Assembly (NCBI RefSeq): GCF_001613105.1 | Contig: NZ_BDBS01000046.1 | Span: 1-34,434 of the forward strand | Length of the DNA: 34,434 bases | Source of the DNA: Nocardia pseudobrasiliensis NBRC 108224 | Lineage (GTDB): Bacteria; Actinomycetota; Actinomycetes; Mycobacteriales; Mycobacteriaceae | Direction: 5' to 3' | Part shown: in pieces, positions 15,005-24,020 of the stretch | How the letters are laid out: each line of letters starts with the position of its first letter | Position numbering within the stretch: position 1 is the stretch's first letter | Translations under genes and position numbers: made by a program | Notes under the pieces: generated by a model | Seen by the model: only the letters and a program-made list of their open reading frames with translations | What the model was told of the DNA's origin: nothing | Databases searched by the model: none

Positions 15005-17056
15005 TTGGTTACCGATGTTGTCGACGCGGTCGCAGAACTACCGATCGCACGCAAAGCCATATGGGATCTACTGATCGATCCTCAGACCTATCCCCGGATG
15101 TTCCCCGGCATCGGCGCCTGCGAACAACTCGAGAACGACGGTGGTCCGCCCGTCCTGCGATTCCGTGTGGGCAGCGATGCCGAGATCCGCACTGTCGACG
15201 TCCGGCTCGTCCTCGGCCGTGCCACCGAAAGCCTGGAGTTGCAGTGTTCCACGCAGGGCAGTTTCGTCTCGATCCGGCTGCGCGACGAGGGTGACCACAC
15301 TCGCGTCGCCGTCACCTATTTCGCCCCGGGCCGGGTGCATCCGAAACTGGCCGAATTGTCGAACGCCGCCGTCACGGAGTGGACCCTCGCGGGCCTGCGC
15401 CGCCTCGCCGACGTCCCCGCGGGCGCCGCGACCTCGGTGGTCGTCAACGGCGAGGATTCACCCATGCGGCTACAGGCCGAGGTCGCTCGGCAGATGGTGA
15501 CCACCGGTGTGGTCCGCAGCTATCGACCCGATCGCGGCCTGAAACAGCTCGGACGCCTGGCCAAATGGGGTTTCTCCCTGGCCGGTGGCTACGCCGCGGC
15601 AGCCGCCTACGCACCCGATCGCGCGGCGATCATCGACGATCGCGGCAGTCGCACCTTCGCCGAGGTGCACTCGCGCAGCCACGCCCTCGCGGGCGCGCTC
15701 ACCGGCCTCGGAATTCGCATCGGCGAAACGATCGGGTTATTGTCGCGCAATCACGCCGAAATGGTCGAAATAATGGTCGCCGCAGGCAAACTCGGCGTCG
15801 ACGTGGTGTTGTTGAATACCGGACTTCCGGCCGTTCGCATCGAGGAGATTGTCGAAAAGCATCGCCTCGCAGCGGTTTTCGCCGATCCGGAGCTGGATGA
15901 ACTGATCCGTTATCTCCCGGCGGATCTGCCGCGCTTCACCACCGTGGGCCGCGCGCCGGATCCACGGCGGCTCAATGTCGACGACCTGATCTCCACGGGC
16001 GATGTGGATTTCGGCAAACCGCCGCGACCGGGACGGCTGATCGTGCTCACCTCCGGCACCAGCGGCGCGCCCAAGGGCGCTCGCCGCCCGCACCCCAAGG
16101 GTTTCGGCACGGTCGCGGCGCTGCTGTCGCGAATTCCCATGCAGATGAACGAGACCATGCTGATCCCGGCTCCGCTGTTCCACACCTGGGGTCTGGGCGC
16201 ATTGCAGATCAGCACGCCGATTCGGGCCACGGTCGTACTGCCGGAGCGCTTCGACGCCGAGGACTGCCTGCGGCTGGTCGCCGAACACCGGATCACCACG
16301 ATGATCGTCGTTCCGGTAATGGTGAATCGAATCCTGGACCTGCCCACCTCGGTTCGGGCCCGCTACGACACCTCGAGCCTGCGGGTGGTGGCCAGTTGCG
16401 GCGCGCCGCTGGCCGGGGCGGCGGTGCTGCGATTCATGGACACCTACGGCGACGTTCTCTACAACGTCTACGGCTCCACCGAGGTCTCCTGGGCGACGAT
16501 CGCGGATCCGTCCGATCTGCGCATCTCCCCCACCACCGCCGGGCGACCGCCACTGGGCACGAAAGTCGCTGTGCTGGGCCCGGATTCGCGTCCGGTCGCG
16601 ATCGGCGCCACCGGACGCATCTTCGTCGCCAACCATATGCTGTTCGACGGCTACACCGATGCCGCACCGCCCAGCGAGGCCGACGGCATGCTCGACACCG
16701 GCGACGTCGGCTATCTCGACGCCACCGGCAGGCTGTTCGTGGCCGGACGCGACGACGAGATGATCATCTCCGGCGGCGAGAACGTCTTCCCGCGCCCGGT
16801 CGAGGAGGCGCTGTCGCATCTGCCGCAGATCTGCGAGGTGGCGGTGGTCGGCGTCCCCGATCGCGAATTCGGCCAGCGCCTGGCCGCTTTCGTGGTCAAA
16901 CGCGACGGCTTCGGCCTGGATCCGGATATGGTTCGCAACTACATCCGACATCGGCTGGGCCGCTTCTCGGTTCCGCGCGATGTCACCTTCCTCGACGCAC
17001 TGCCCCGCAATGCCACGGGAAAGATCCTCAAGCGCACCTTGATTCAACCTGGATGA
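15005..17056 (+). CDS. SRPBCC domain fused to a FadD-type acyl-CoA synthetase
   Basis: This 683-residue protein has two parts. Residues 1 to about 145 look like an SRPBCC (START/Bet v1-like) ligand-binding domain: an ELPIARKAIWDLLIDPQTYP opening, then alternating strands and a C-terminal helix. Residues about 180-683 are an AMP-forming acyl-CoA synthetase, with TSGTSGAPKG (349-358), YGSTE (489-493), TGDVGY (565-570), GRDDEMI and the catalytic lysine K673 in NATGKILKR. The FadD part resembles mycobacterial FadD2/FadD12. The SRPBCC cavity may present a hydrophobic acid to the synthetase. The TTG start is tentative; no better in-frame start exists before the domain. Confidence 0.85.
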   Translation: MVTDVVDAVAELPIARKAIWDLLIDPQTYPRMFPGIGACEQLENDGGPPVLRFRVGSDAEIRTVDVRLVLGRATESLELQCSTQGSFVSIRLRDEGDHTRVAVTYFAPGRVHPKLAELSNAAVTEWTLAGLRRLADVPAGAATSVVVNGEDSPMRLQAEVARQMVTTGVVRSYRPDRGLKQLGRLAKWGFSLAGGYAAAAAYAPDRAAIIDDRGSRTFAEVHSRSHALAGALTGLGIRIGETIGLLSRNHAEMVEIMVAAGKLGVDVVLLNTGLPAVRIEEIVEKHRLAAVFADPELDELIRYLPADLPRFTTVGRAPDPRRLNVDDLISTGDVDFGKPPRPGRLIVLTSGTSGAPKGARRPHPKGFGTVAALLSRIPMQMNETMLIPAPLFHTWGLGALQISTPIRATVVLPERFDAEDCLRLVAEHRITTMIVVPVMVNRILDLPTSVRARYDTSSLRVVASCGAPLAGAAVLRFMDTYGDVLYNVYGSTEVSWATIADPSDLRISPTTAGRPPLGTKVAVLGPDSRPVAIGATGRIFVANHMLFDGYTDAAPPSEADGMLDTGDVGYLDATGRLFVAGRDDEMIISGGENVFPRPVEEALSHLPQICEVAVVGVPDREFGQRLAAFVVKRDGFGLDPDMVRNYIRHRLGRFSVPRDVTFLDALPRNATGKILKRTLIQPG

Positions 17057-17161
17057 TTCAATTCGGTAAATTTCCAATCCGTAACTCCAGCGGCGACGAA
17101 TACGGCACGGCGGCTGGGCGCTCCAGCCGATGCCGATCGATGACTATCCGTTGGAGGATCG

Positions 17162-17803
17162 ATGGCCTCACGTATGTCCGCGTTACTCATAGCCGGTTGC
17201 TCGGCCTTGGTCATCGGCGGTATCCCGCCCGCGGCCGCGGCGCAGTCAGGCGGCCCCGATCAGAACGAGACCTCGCAGGCGGCTGAGCAGTACAAGAACA
17301 ACAAGTCGACATGGGAGTGGATCGCAGACACCTTCTGCGATCTCGGAAACGGCCCAGCGCTCGACCCACGGCCGGATAAGGACAGCGGGAAGACCAAGGC
17401 CGCCGGGACCAACAGGAAGGCCGCGCAGGACCAGTTCGGCGACACGGCGATCGAAGGTTATTACAAGGCGTACCGGATCACTCCCGTGAACTACGCGCAG
17501 GACCCGGTTGTCGAAACGAGGACCATCGTGTTCTCCGAGCCCAAGTCCTGGGCGCCGCCCGCGGGTTTCTCCGATGCCGACGAGCTTCGGCTGTGGCGAT
17601 ACCTGATGTGCAGCAACGAGCAGTTCCGGGCGGAGTGGGCGGCCACCCTGAAAACGCAGCAGGAAAAGTTCGCCAAGAAGCTGAAGGCCGAGGAGAACGG
17701 CCAGATCCTCGAGTATTACAACAAGAAGATGGCGGCGATGGTGAAAGTGCTGAAGGATGAACAGAAGCGCCTCGGAATCGCCCCCGAGGCAAGGGACAAC
17801 TAG
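17162..17803 (+). CDS. secreted protein of unknown function
   Basis: I do not recognise this 213-residue protein. It has an N-terminal hydrophobic segment ending PAAAAQSGG, a likely signal peptidase I site. An IAGC at 10-13 resembles a lipobox, but the segment before it is very short. The mature part is hydrophilic and lysine-rich, with C59 and a second cysteine in YLMCSNEQF that could pair. The C-terminal third is a long charged helix. GGAGG lies 4 nt before the ATG. It converges on glgP with a strong hairpin between. No conserved motif suggests a function. Confidence 0.8.
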   Translation: MASRMSALLIAGCSALVIGGIPPAAAAQSGGPDQNETSQAAEQYKNNKSTWEWIADTFCDLGNGPALDPRPDKDSGKTKAAGTNRKAAQDQFGDTAIEGYYKAYRITPVNYAQDPVVETRTIVFSEPKSWAPPAGFSDADELRLWRYLMCSNEQFRAEWAATLKTQQEKFAKKLKAEENGQILEYYNKKMAAMVKVLKDEQKRLGIAPEARDN

Positions 17804-17829
17804 GTTCGCGGCAGCGAATCCTCGGCGGG

Positions 17830-17867
17830 CCTGCGAGGCCGGTGCGGCATGACACCGGCCTCGCAGG
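17830..17867. terminator. strong bidirectional hairpin between convergent genes
   Basis: A perfect 15-bp stem (17830-17844 with 17853-17867) with an 8-nt loop lies between the secreted-protein stop and the glgP stop. No long T-run follows on either side. Confidence 0.65.
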
Positions 17868-17878
17868 TCCTACGTTGA

Positions 17879-20446
17879 TCACGGCGTCGGACTGGCGATC
17901 AGGCCCAGTTCGGCATCGGTTGCCAGCAGCCGGTGATGCGGCAGCACGCGGATGGTGTAGCCGACCGCACCCGAGAGCGGCACCGGAGTCTCCACCGTGA
18001 AAAGCTCTGTGCCCGAATCACTTCCGCTATGTTCCATCGGCGTCGTGGTGACATCGGACAGGTCGTCGTCCTGGGACACCCGGCCGAGTACGGCCTGCAC
18101 CTTCACCTCGGCCGGGGCGAGGCCGCCGAGATCGATACGGGCGCGCAGCGACAGTGTCGCGCCGATGACGGGGGTATCGGGCAGTCCGGAGCTGTCCACC
18201 TGGATCACCTTCACCCGCGGCCACGCCGACTCCACTCGGCGGCGGTAGTCGGCGAGTTCGCGCGCCCCGGCGAAATCGTCCTGCGCCACAGCGGAATACG
18301 CGGCGGCCGCGGGGGTGTAGTACTCGACGGCGTAGTCGCGAACCATGCGTGAGGCCAGCACCTTGGGGCCGAGGGTCTGCAGTGTATGGCGCACCATCTC
18401 CATCCAGCGCACCGGCAGGCCGTCGTGATCGCGCTCGTAGAAACGCGGAAGCACAGAGCGTTCCAGCATCTCGTAGAGGGCGGCGGCCTCGAGGTCGTCG
18501 CGGCGGTGGTCGTCGCGCACGCCGTCGGCGGTCGGGATGGCCCAGCCGTTCTCGCCGTCGTACATCTCGTCCCACCAGCCGTCGCGGATCGAGAGATTCA
18601 GCGAGCCGTTCAGCGCGGCCTTCATACCCGAGGTGCCGCAGGCCTCCAGCGGGCGCAGCGGATTGTTCAGCCACACATCGCATCCCCAGTACAGGTAGCG
18701 GGCCATCGACATGTCGTAGTCGGGCAGGAAAACGATGCGGTGCCGAACCGCCGGATCGTCGGCGAAGCGGACCACCTGCTGGATCAGGCCCTTGCCGCCG
18801 TCGTCGGCGGGATGACTCTTACCGGCCACGACCAGCTGCACCGGACGTTCGGGATCCAGCAGCAGTGCGCGCAGCCGGTCGGGATCGCGCAGCATCAGCG
18901 TGAGGCGCTTGTAGGTGGGCACCCGGCGGGCGAAGCCGACGGTCAGCACATTCGGATCGAAAACATCCTCCACCCAGCCCAATTCGGCCGGTGCGGCACC
19001 GCGCTCGAGCCAGGAGGCGCGCACCCGCCTGCGCACGTCGGCGATCAGCAAGGCGCGCAGCGCATTACGGGTCGACCACAGCTCACCCAGATCGACATCG
19101 CGTAGCCGCTCCCAGCCGCGCGCCTCCTCGACAAGTTCGGGCCCGACGAATTCCCTTGCCTTGTCGATCCATTCGCGGGCGGCCCAGGTCGGCGCGTGCA
19201 CACCGTTGGTGACCGAACCGATCGGCACCTCGGCGGCATCGAAGCCTGGCCACAGCGGTGCGAACATCGCGCGGCTCACCTCGCCGTGCAGCCGCGATAC
19301 TCCGTTGGCGCGCTGGGCGAGTCGCAGACCGAGGTGGGCCATATTGAACACCGAGGGATCGGGCTCGCGGCCCAGCGCCAGAATCCTATCGACCGAAACA
19401 CCTGGCAGCATGGGCGATTCCCGCTCGCCGTGCGTGCCGCCGAAGTAGCGGCGCACCAGACCTCCCGCGAAACGATCGATTCCGGCGGGCACCGGAGTAT
19501 GGGTGGTGAATACGGTCGCGGCGCGCACCGCGGTGAGCGCGGAATCGAAATCCAGCCCGGCGGCCATATATTCGCGAATGCGCTCGATGCCCAGGAATCC
19601 GGCGTGGCCCTCGTTCATATGGAAAACGTCCGGATCGGGCAGCCCGTTGGCATGGGTGAACGCCCGCACCGCCCGCACTCCGCCGATACCGGCGAGGATT
19701 TCCTGTTTGATCCGATGATCCTGGTCACCGCCGTAGAGCCGATCGGTGACCGACCGCAGCTCCGGCTCGTTGTCGGCGATATCGGAATCCAACAGCAGCA
19801 AGGGAATTCGCCCCACCTGCGCGATCCACACCCGCGCCCGCAGCACCCGCCGCTCGGGCATCGGCACGTGGATCAGAACCGGCGCGCCCTCCTCGGCGAG
19901 CAGCCGCAGCGGCAACCCCTGCGGATCGAGATCCGGATACCGCTCGGCCTGCCATCCGTCGGCGGTCAGCGACTGCCGGAAATACCCCGACCGATAGAGC
20001 AACCCCACCCCGATGAGCGGCAATCCCAGATCCGACGCCGCCTTCAGATGATCCCCCGCCAGAATCCCCAGTCCCCCAGAGTAATTCGGCAGCACCTCGG
20101 TAACCCCGAACTCCATGGAGAAGTACGCGATACACCGCGGCCCGCCGTCGCGCCGATCCACCCACCGCGGCCGAGTCAGATAGTCCCGCAGATCCTCGGC
20201 CGCATGCGCCACGGCCCGCACATACCCCGCATCCGTGGCCAACTCGTCCAACCGGCCCGCCGGAACCTCCCCCAACATCCGCACCGGATCATGCCCCACC
20301 TCCCCCCAGAGTTCCCGATCCAACTCGGCGAACAAATCCTGCGTAGGCGCATGCCAAGACCACCGCAGATTGGTCGCCAACTCGGCGAGCGCCGCCAGTG
20401 GCTCGGGCAGATGGGCACGGACGGTGAATCGACGCAATGCCTTCAC
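17879..20446 (-). CDS. glgP: alpha-glucan phosphorylase (GlgP, DUF3417 type)
   Basis: This 855-residue GT35 enzyme phosphorolyses alpha-1,4-glucan to glucose 1-phosphate. The N-terminal ~110 residues are the DUF3417 segment (LAELATNLRWSWH). The catalytic core includes YFSMEFGVTEVLPNYSGGLG, DVFHMNEGHAGFLGIER, VGFARRVPTYKRL and the PLP-lysine block EACGTSGMKAALNGSLNLS. It is the actinobacterial type seen in M. tuberculosis Rv1328. GTG 20446 is supported by TAACGT ending 8 nt upstream. It is divergent from a small secreted protein and belongs to the glgE-glgB glucan cluster. Confidence 0.95.
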   Translation of the reverse strand: MKALRRFTVRAHLPEPLAALAELATNLRWSWHAPTQDLFAELDRELWGEVGHDPVRMLGEVPAGRLDELATDAGYVRAVAHAAEDLRDYLTRPRWVDRRDGGPRCIAYFSMEFGVTEVLPNYSGGLGILAGDHLKAASDLGLPLIGVGLLYRSGYFRQSLTADGWQAERYPDLDPQGLPLRLLAEEGAPVLIHVPMPERRVLRARVWIAQVGRIPLLLLDSDIADNEPELRSVTDRLYGGDQDHRIKQEILAGIGGVRAVRAFTHANGLPDPDVFHMNEGHAGFLGIERIREYMAAGLDFDSALTAVRAATVFTTHTPVPAGIDRFAGGLVRRYFGGTHGERESPMLPGVSVDRILALGREPDPSVFNMAHLGLRLAQRANGVSRLHGEVSRAMFAPLWPGFDAAEVPIGSVTNGVHAPTWAAREWIDKAREFVGPELVEEARGWERLRDVDLGELWSTRNALRALLIADVRRRVRASWLERGAAPAELGWVEDVFDPNVLTVGFARRVPTYKRLTLMLRDPDRLRALLLDPERPVQLVVAGKSHPADDGGKGLIQQVVRFADDPAVRHRIVFLPDYDMSMARYLYWGCDVWLNNPLRPLEACGTSGMKAALNGSLNLSIRDGWWDEMYDGENGWAIPTADGVRDDHRRDDLEAAALYEMLERSVLPRFYERDHDGLPVRWMEMVRHTLQTLGPKVLASRMVRDYAVEYYTPAAAAYSAVAQDDFAGARELADYRRRVESAWPRVKVIQVDSSGLPDTPVIGATLSLRARIDLGGLAPAEVKVQAVLGRVSQDDDLSDVTTTPMEHSGSDSGTELFTVETPVPLSGAVGYTIRVLPHHRLLATDAELGLIASPTP

Positions 20447-20453
20447 CGCTCAA

Positions 20454-20459
20454 ACGTTA
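20454..20459 (-). promoter_or_regulatory. -10 hexamer of a leaderless glgP transcript
   Basis: TAACGT on the minus strand is followed by 7 nt and the glgP GTG at 20446. Confidence 0.55.
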
Positions 20460-20480
20460 CCCGGCCACGAACCCCTTCGC

Positions 20481-20505
20481 GTTGGGGGCTTTGGCAGCCC
20501 CCGAC
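20481..20505. other. hairpin in the glgP / secreted-protein divergent gap
   Basis: GTTGGGGGCT (20481-20490) pairs with AGCCCCCGAC (20496-20505) with one G-T pair and a 5-nt loop. It lies upstream of both divergent genes and could be an operator or leader structure. Confidence 0.4.
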
Positions 20506-20578
20506 CACACCCATAAACTGCCCCAAGCTCGATCTTGCTCACGAAGTTCAGATTCAGCTCGAAGGTTGGTGAGACGGT

Positions 20579-21019
20579 TTGAAGAAGTTCGCAGGTCTGC
20601 TGAGTATCGCGGCAGTTGTCGGCGGAGTGGTCGGTGGTGGAGTCGCGACGGCGGATGAAGCTCCCGAGAAATTGTGCACCATCACCTACCCCACGCCGGA
20701 TGACTTCTCGGTGCAGGCTTCGACCGAGGTGTTCGTCGAGCAATTGGGTGGCGGGGCGGTCGCGTTCACCGCGAAGACGGATGCGCAGTCGGTTCAGCCC
20801 TATGATCAGCGGTTTCATGTGACCTGGTCAAATCTCGACACCGGCAAGAACGGACAGGACGAGACTTCCGCCCAGGTGACGGGACCGAACAATGTGCTGA
20901 CGATTCCGCGGGTCGAGACCAAGCCGGGACGGATCCCGCTGGTGTTGTCGATTGCGAATCACGGGTCGGCGCAGAACTACACCAATGGGGACTGCCAGGT
21001 GGAGTACAAAGTCGACTGA
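20579..21019 (+). CDS. small secreted protein of unknown function
   Basis: This 146-residue protein has a clear signal peptide: KK, a hydrophobic core with AAVVGGVVGGG, and cleavage after VATA before DEAP. The mature part of about 120 residues is rich in beta-strand-forming residues and has two cysteines (C33 in KLCTI, and one in GDCQVEY) that may join the termini. I do not recognise the family; it resembles an immunoglobulin-like domain only in general character. The start is TTG with a GGTGAG 5 nt upstream. A strong terminator follows. Confidence 0.78.
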   Translation: MKKFAGLLSIAAVVGGVVGGGVATADEAPEKLCTITYPTPDDFSVQASTEVFVEQLGGGAVAFTAKTDAQSVQPYDQRFHVTWSNLDTGKNGQDETSAQVTGPNNVLTIPRVETKPGRIPLVLSIANHGSAQNYTNGDCQVEYKVD

Positions 21020-21031
21020 GAGCCGGACGAG

Positions 21032-21070
21032 ATGCGAGTGCCCGGCTGGCGGGCACTCGCATTTTTGTTT
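21032..21070 (+). terminator. rho-independent terminator after the small secreted protein
   Basis: A perfect 13-bp stem (21032-21044 with 21050-21062) with loop GCTGG is followed by TTTTGTTT. It may also block readthrough from the convergent dienelactone hydrolase gene, whose stop is at 21069. Confidence 0.92.
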
Positions 21071-21836
21071 ATTCGGGGGCCCGCAGATTGCGGTCGAGCA
21101 GGGCGAACAGTTCTCGGAAGTGCCGTTCGGTCGCCTCGGCGTTGTAGACCGAGGTGTCGGACTGGGTGTAGCCGTGGTGGGCGCCCACGTACACCTCGGT
21201 GCGATGGCGGACCCCGGCCTCGGCGAGGGCCTTGTCGAAGGCCTCGATCTGGTCGGCGTTCATCGAGTGGTCCTGGTCGGCGTGGCCGAAATACAGTTCC
21301 GCGGTGATGGTTCCGACCTGCAGATGCGGGCTGTCGGGGCCGTCGGTGATCAGACCGCCGGTGTGGAAGCCCGCGGCAGCGGCCACGCGGTACGGATAGG
21401 CGGCGGCGGTGCGCAGGGCCTGGCGGCCGCCCATGCAGTAGCCGGTGGTCGCGACCGGACCCGCGGCGGTGTGCTCGAACGCGGACAGCCAGTCCAGGTA
21501 GGCGCCCGCGTCGCGCACAGTGATCTCGGGGGTCAGCCCGTGCACCAGCGGCATGATCTTGCCGAACAGATCGGGACGCTCGGCGAAATCGATGAACTCG
21601 GGCAATTCGACCACGGGTGCGCGGCCGTGCCGGTAGAGCAGGTTGGGGGCCAGCACCGTGTAGCCGTGCTCCGCGATGCGGTCGACGATCGCGCTCAACG
21701 CGGGGCGCAGGCCGAAGGCATCCATATAGAGCAACACTCCCGGGTGTGCCGCGCCGTCGTCCGGGTACGCCACATACGCGTCGGCCACTCCGTCCGGCAT
21801 GGGCACATCCACCGAAAGACCTTGCACAGCAGTCAT
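21069..21836 (-). CDS. dienelactone hydrolase-family protein
   Basis: This 255-residue alpha/beta hydrolase has the DLH-type nucleophile C134 in TTGYCMGGRQA, a probable acid in the HADQDHSM segment (187-189) and histidines in VGAHHGYT (220-221). The N-terminal GVLLYMDAFGLRP is typical. DLH relatives hydrolyse cyclic esters; the substrate is unknown. The ATG at 21836 is fixed by GAGGAG 9 nt upstream; longer readings run into the glgE promoter region. It is divergent from glgE, with 180 nt between them, but I see no functional tie to glucan metabolism. Confidence 0.85.
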   Translation of the reverse strand: MTAVQGLSVDVPMPDGVADAYVAYPDDGAAHPGVLLYMDAFGLRPALSAIVDRIAEHGYTVLAPNLLYRHGRAPVVELPEFIDFAERPDLFGKIMPLVHGLTPEITVRDAGAYLDWLSAFEHTAAGPVATTGYCMGGRQALRTAAAYPYRVAAAAGFHTGGLITDGPDSPHLQVGTITAELYFGHADQDHSMNADQIEAFDKALAEAGVRHRTEVYVGAHHGYTQSDTSVYNAEATERHFRELFALLDRNLRAPE

Positions 21837-22003
21837 GATTGAAATCTCCTCATGCGTCAACGTCGTCGGTCCGCACCGAGCGGAGGTATGTCCTCCAGTT
21901 CCGGTGCCAGGCACCAGCCTTCCATGTCGAAGCGAATCGCGTCGTGGTCTCGCCATGCCCAGGCACGCGATCGCCACGTTCGTGGTCGCGACCGCGATGC
22001 CGG

Positions 22004-22009
22004 TACGGT
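22004..22009 (+). promoter_or_regulatory. -10 hexamer of a leaderless glgE transcript
   Basis: TACGGT is followed by 7 nt and the glgE GTG at 22017; no Shine-Dalgarno sequence is visible. Confidence 0.55.
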
Positions 22010-22016
22010 TGAACCC

Positions 22017-24020
22017 GTGACCGGTCGCATCGCCATCGATGACACGGCCCCGTCCGTCCCCGGCGGCTTCCCGGCGAAGGCGGTGGTGGGTGAGGTGTTC
22101 CCGGTGCGGGCCGTGGTCTGGCGCGAGGGACACGACGCGGTGGCCGCCACTCTCGCGGTTCGCGCCCCGGGCAGCGCCCGGCTGCAGCGGATCCGAATGT
22201 CGCCCGACTACGAGCCCGACGTGTTCAACGCGATCTTCATCCCCACCGAACCGGGCCTGTGGACCTTTCGCGTCGAGGGCTGGAGCGATCCGATCGCCAC
22301 CTGGCGTGCCGCGGTCGAGGCCAAACTGGCCGTGGGGCAGAGCGCCGCGGATCTGGCCAACGACCTGGAAATCGGCGCGCAGCTGCTGGATCGGGCCGCG
22401 CAGAATGTGCCGAAGAATCAGTGGGAACGATTGCGCGCCGCGGCCGCCGCCCTGCGCAGCGACGCCCAACTACCGGCCCGGGTCGCCCCGGCGTTCGGCG
22501 CGGAGGTGACCGAGATCCTGCGCGAGACGCCGCTGCGCGAAATGGTCAGCCGCGGTCCGCAGGGTTCGGTGCTGGTGGAGCGGACGCGCGCGCTGTTCGG
22601 CTCGTGGTACGAATTCTTCCCCCGATCGACCGGCGGCCGCGACGCCGAGGACAACCCCGTACACGGCACCTTCGCCACCGCGGCCAAGGACCTGCATCGC
22701 ATCGCGGCCATGGGTTTCGATGTCGTCTACCTGCCCCCGATCCATCCCATCGGCAAGGTGAACCGCAAGGGCCGCAACAACTCTCTGACCGCCGAACCCG
22801 GCGACGTCGGCTCGCCGTGGGCCATCGGCTCCGACGAGGGCGGCCACGATGCCATCCATCCACAGTTGGGCACGGTCGAGGATTTCACCGAATTCGTCTC
22901 CACCGCACGTGAACTCGGCCTCGAGGTCGCGCTCGATCTGGCCCTGCAGTGCGCCCCGGACCATCCGTGGGTACGCGAACATCCCGAGTGGTTCACCACC
23001 CTGCCCGACGGCACGATCGCCTTCGCGGAGAATCCGCCCAAGAAGTACCAGGACATCTACCCGCTCAACTTCGACAACGAGCCCGACGGGCTCTACGCCG
23101 AGGTCCTGCGCGTGGTACGGCACTGGATCGCGTTGGGCGTCACCATCTTCCGCGTCGACAACCCACACACCAAACCGGTGGACTTCTGGGAGTGGCTGAT
23201 CACGCAGGTCCGCCGCACCGATCCGGAAATCCTGTTCCTGTCCGAGGCGTTCACCCGCCCGGCCCGGCTCTACGGTCTGGCGCGGCGCGGATTCGCCCAG
23301 TCCTATACGTATTTCACCTGGCGCACCGGGAAACAGGAGCTCGCCGAATTCGGCCTGGAGCTGGCGGCCAAGGCCGACCAGGCGCGACCCAATCTGTTCG
23401 TCAACACCCCGGACATCCTGCACGAGAGCCTGCAGCACGGCGGTCCGGGCATGTTCGCCATCCGCGCGGTGCTGGCCGCCACGCTCGCGCCGACCTGGGG
23501 CGTGTACTCCGGATTCGAACTGTACGAACATCTCGCGGTGCGGCCGGGCAGCGAGGAGTACCTCGACTCGGAGAAGTACGAGCTGCGCCCGCGCCCGTTC
23601 GCCGAGGCCGCCGCGCGCGGAGAATCGTTGGAGCCGTGGCTGACTCGGCTCAATGAGATCCGCCGCGCCCATCCGGCGCTGCAGCAGCTGCGCTGTATCG
23701 CCTTCCATCACGTCGACAACGATGCGCTGCTGGCGTATTCGAAGGTGGATCCGGTATCCGGCGATGCGGTTCTGATCGTGGTGAATCTGAATCCGTACGG
23801 ACCCGAACAGGGCATGGTCTCGCTCGACATGCCCGCGATCGGCCGTGAGTGGCACGACCATCCGGTGGTCTTCGACGAGGTCAGTGGCGAGGAATACCAC
23901 TGGGGCCAAACGAATTACGTCCGCCTCGACCCGGTCAACGCGGTCTCGCACATCCTCGCGCTGCCCTCGGTGTCGGCGTCCGCGCGCACCGAGCTGGCGT
24001 ATCGGAGGACCTTCTCGTGA
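22017..24020 (+). CDS. glgE: maltosyltransferase GlgE (alpha-maltose-1-phosphate-dependent)
   Basis: This 667-residue GH13_3 enzyme extends alpha-1,4-glucan with maltosyl units from maltose 1-phosphate. The sequence closely follows M. tuberculosis Rv1327c. Visible blocks are FPRSTGG (202-208), YLPPIHPIGKVNRKGRNN, NPPKKYQDIYPLNFDN, the nucleophile D381 in FRVDNPHTKP and the acid/base E410 in LFLSEAFT. It is somewhat shorter than the M. tuberculosis protein because a loop near residue 55 is reduced. GTG 22017 is chosen from the homologous start and the -10 hexamer. Its GTGA overlaps glgB. The maltose-1-phosphate-making genes treS and pep2 are not in this window. Confidence 0.95.
   Translation: MTGRIAIDDTAPSVPGGFPAKAVVGEVFPVRAVVWREGHDAVAATLAVRAPGSARLQRIRMSPDYEPDVFNAIFIPTEPGLWTFRVEGWSDPIATWRAAVEAKLAVGQSAADLANDLEIGAQLLDRAAQNVPKNQWERLRAAAAALRSDAQLPARVAPAFGAEVTEILRETPLREMVSRGPQGSVLVERTRALFGSWYEFFPRSTGGRDAEDNPVHGTFATAAKDLHRIAAMGFDVVYLPPIHPIGKVNRKGRNNSLTAEPGDVGSPWAIGSDEGGHDAIHPQLGTVEDFTEFVSTARELGLEVALDLALQCAPDHPWVREHPEWFTTLPDGTIAFAENPPKKYQDIYPLNFDNEPDGLYAEVLRVVRHWIALGVTIFRVDNPHTKPVDFWEWLITQVRRTDPEILFLSEAFTRPARLYGLARRGFAQSYTYFTWRTGKQELAEFGLELAAKADQARPNLFVNTPDILHESLQHGGPGMFAIRAVLAATLAPTWGVYSGFELYEHLAVRPGSEEYLDSEKYELRPRPFAEAAARGESLEPWLTRLNEIRRAHPALQQLRCIAFHHVDNDALLAYSKVDPVSGDAVLIVVNLNPYGPEQGMVSLDMPAIGREWHDHPVVFDEVSGEEYHWGQTNYVRLDPVNAVSHILALPSVSASARTELAYRRTFS

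Noticed and set aside
21852..22016. N-terminal extension of GlgE from an upstream ATG
   Set aside because: The extension is low-complexity and arginine-rich, absent from homologues, and crosses the -10 hexamer.
23849..24016. N-terminal extension of GlgB
   Set aside because: It lies inside glgE; the GTG at 24017 has a good ribosome-binding site and matches homologues.
21069..24020. Dienelactone hydrolase as part of the glucan pathway
   Set aside because: It is divergent from glgE with its own signals, and no glucan-related chemistry is suggested by the family.
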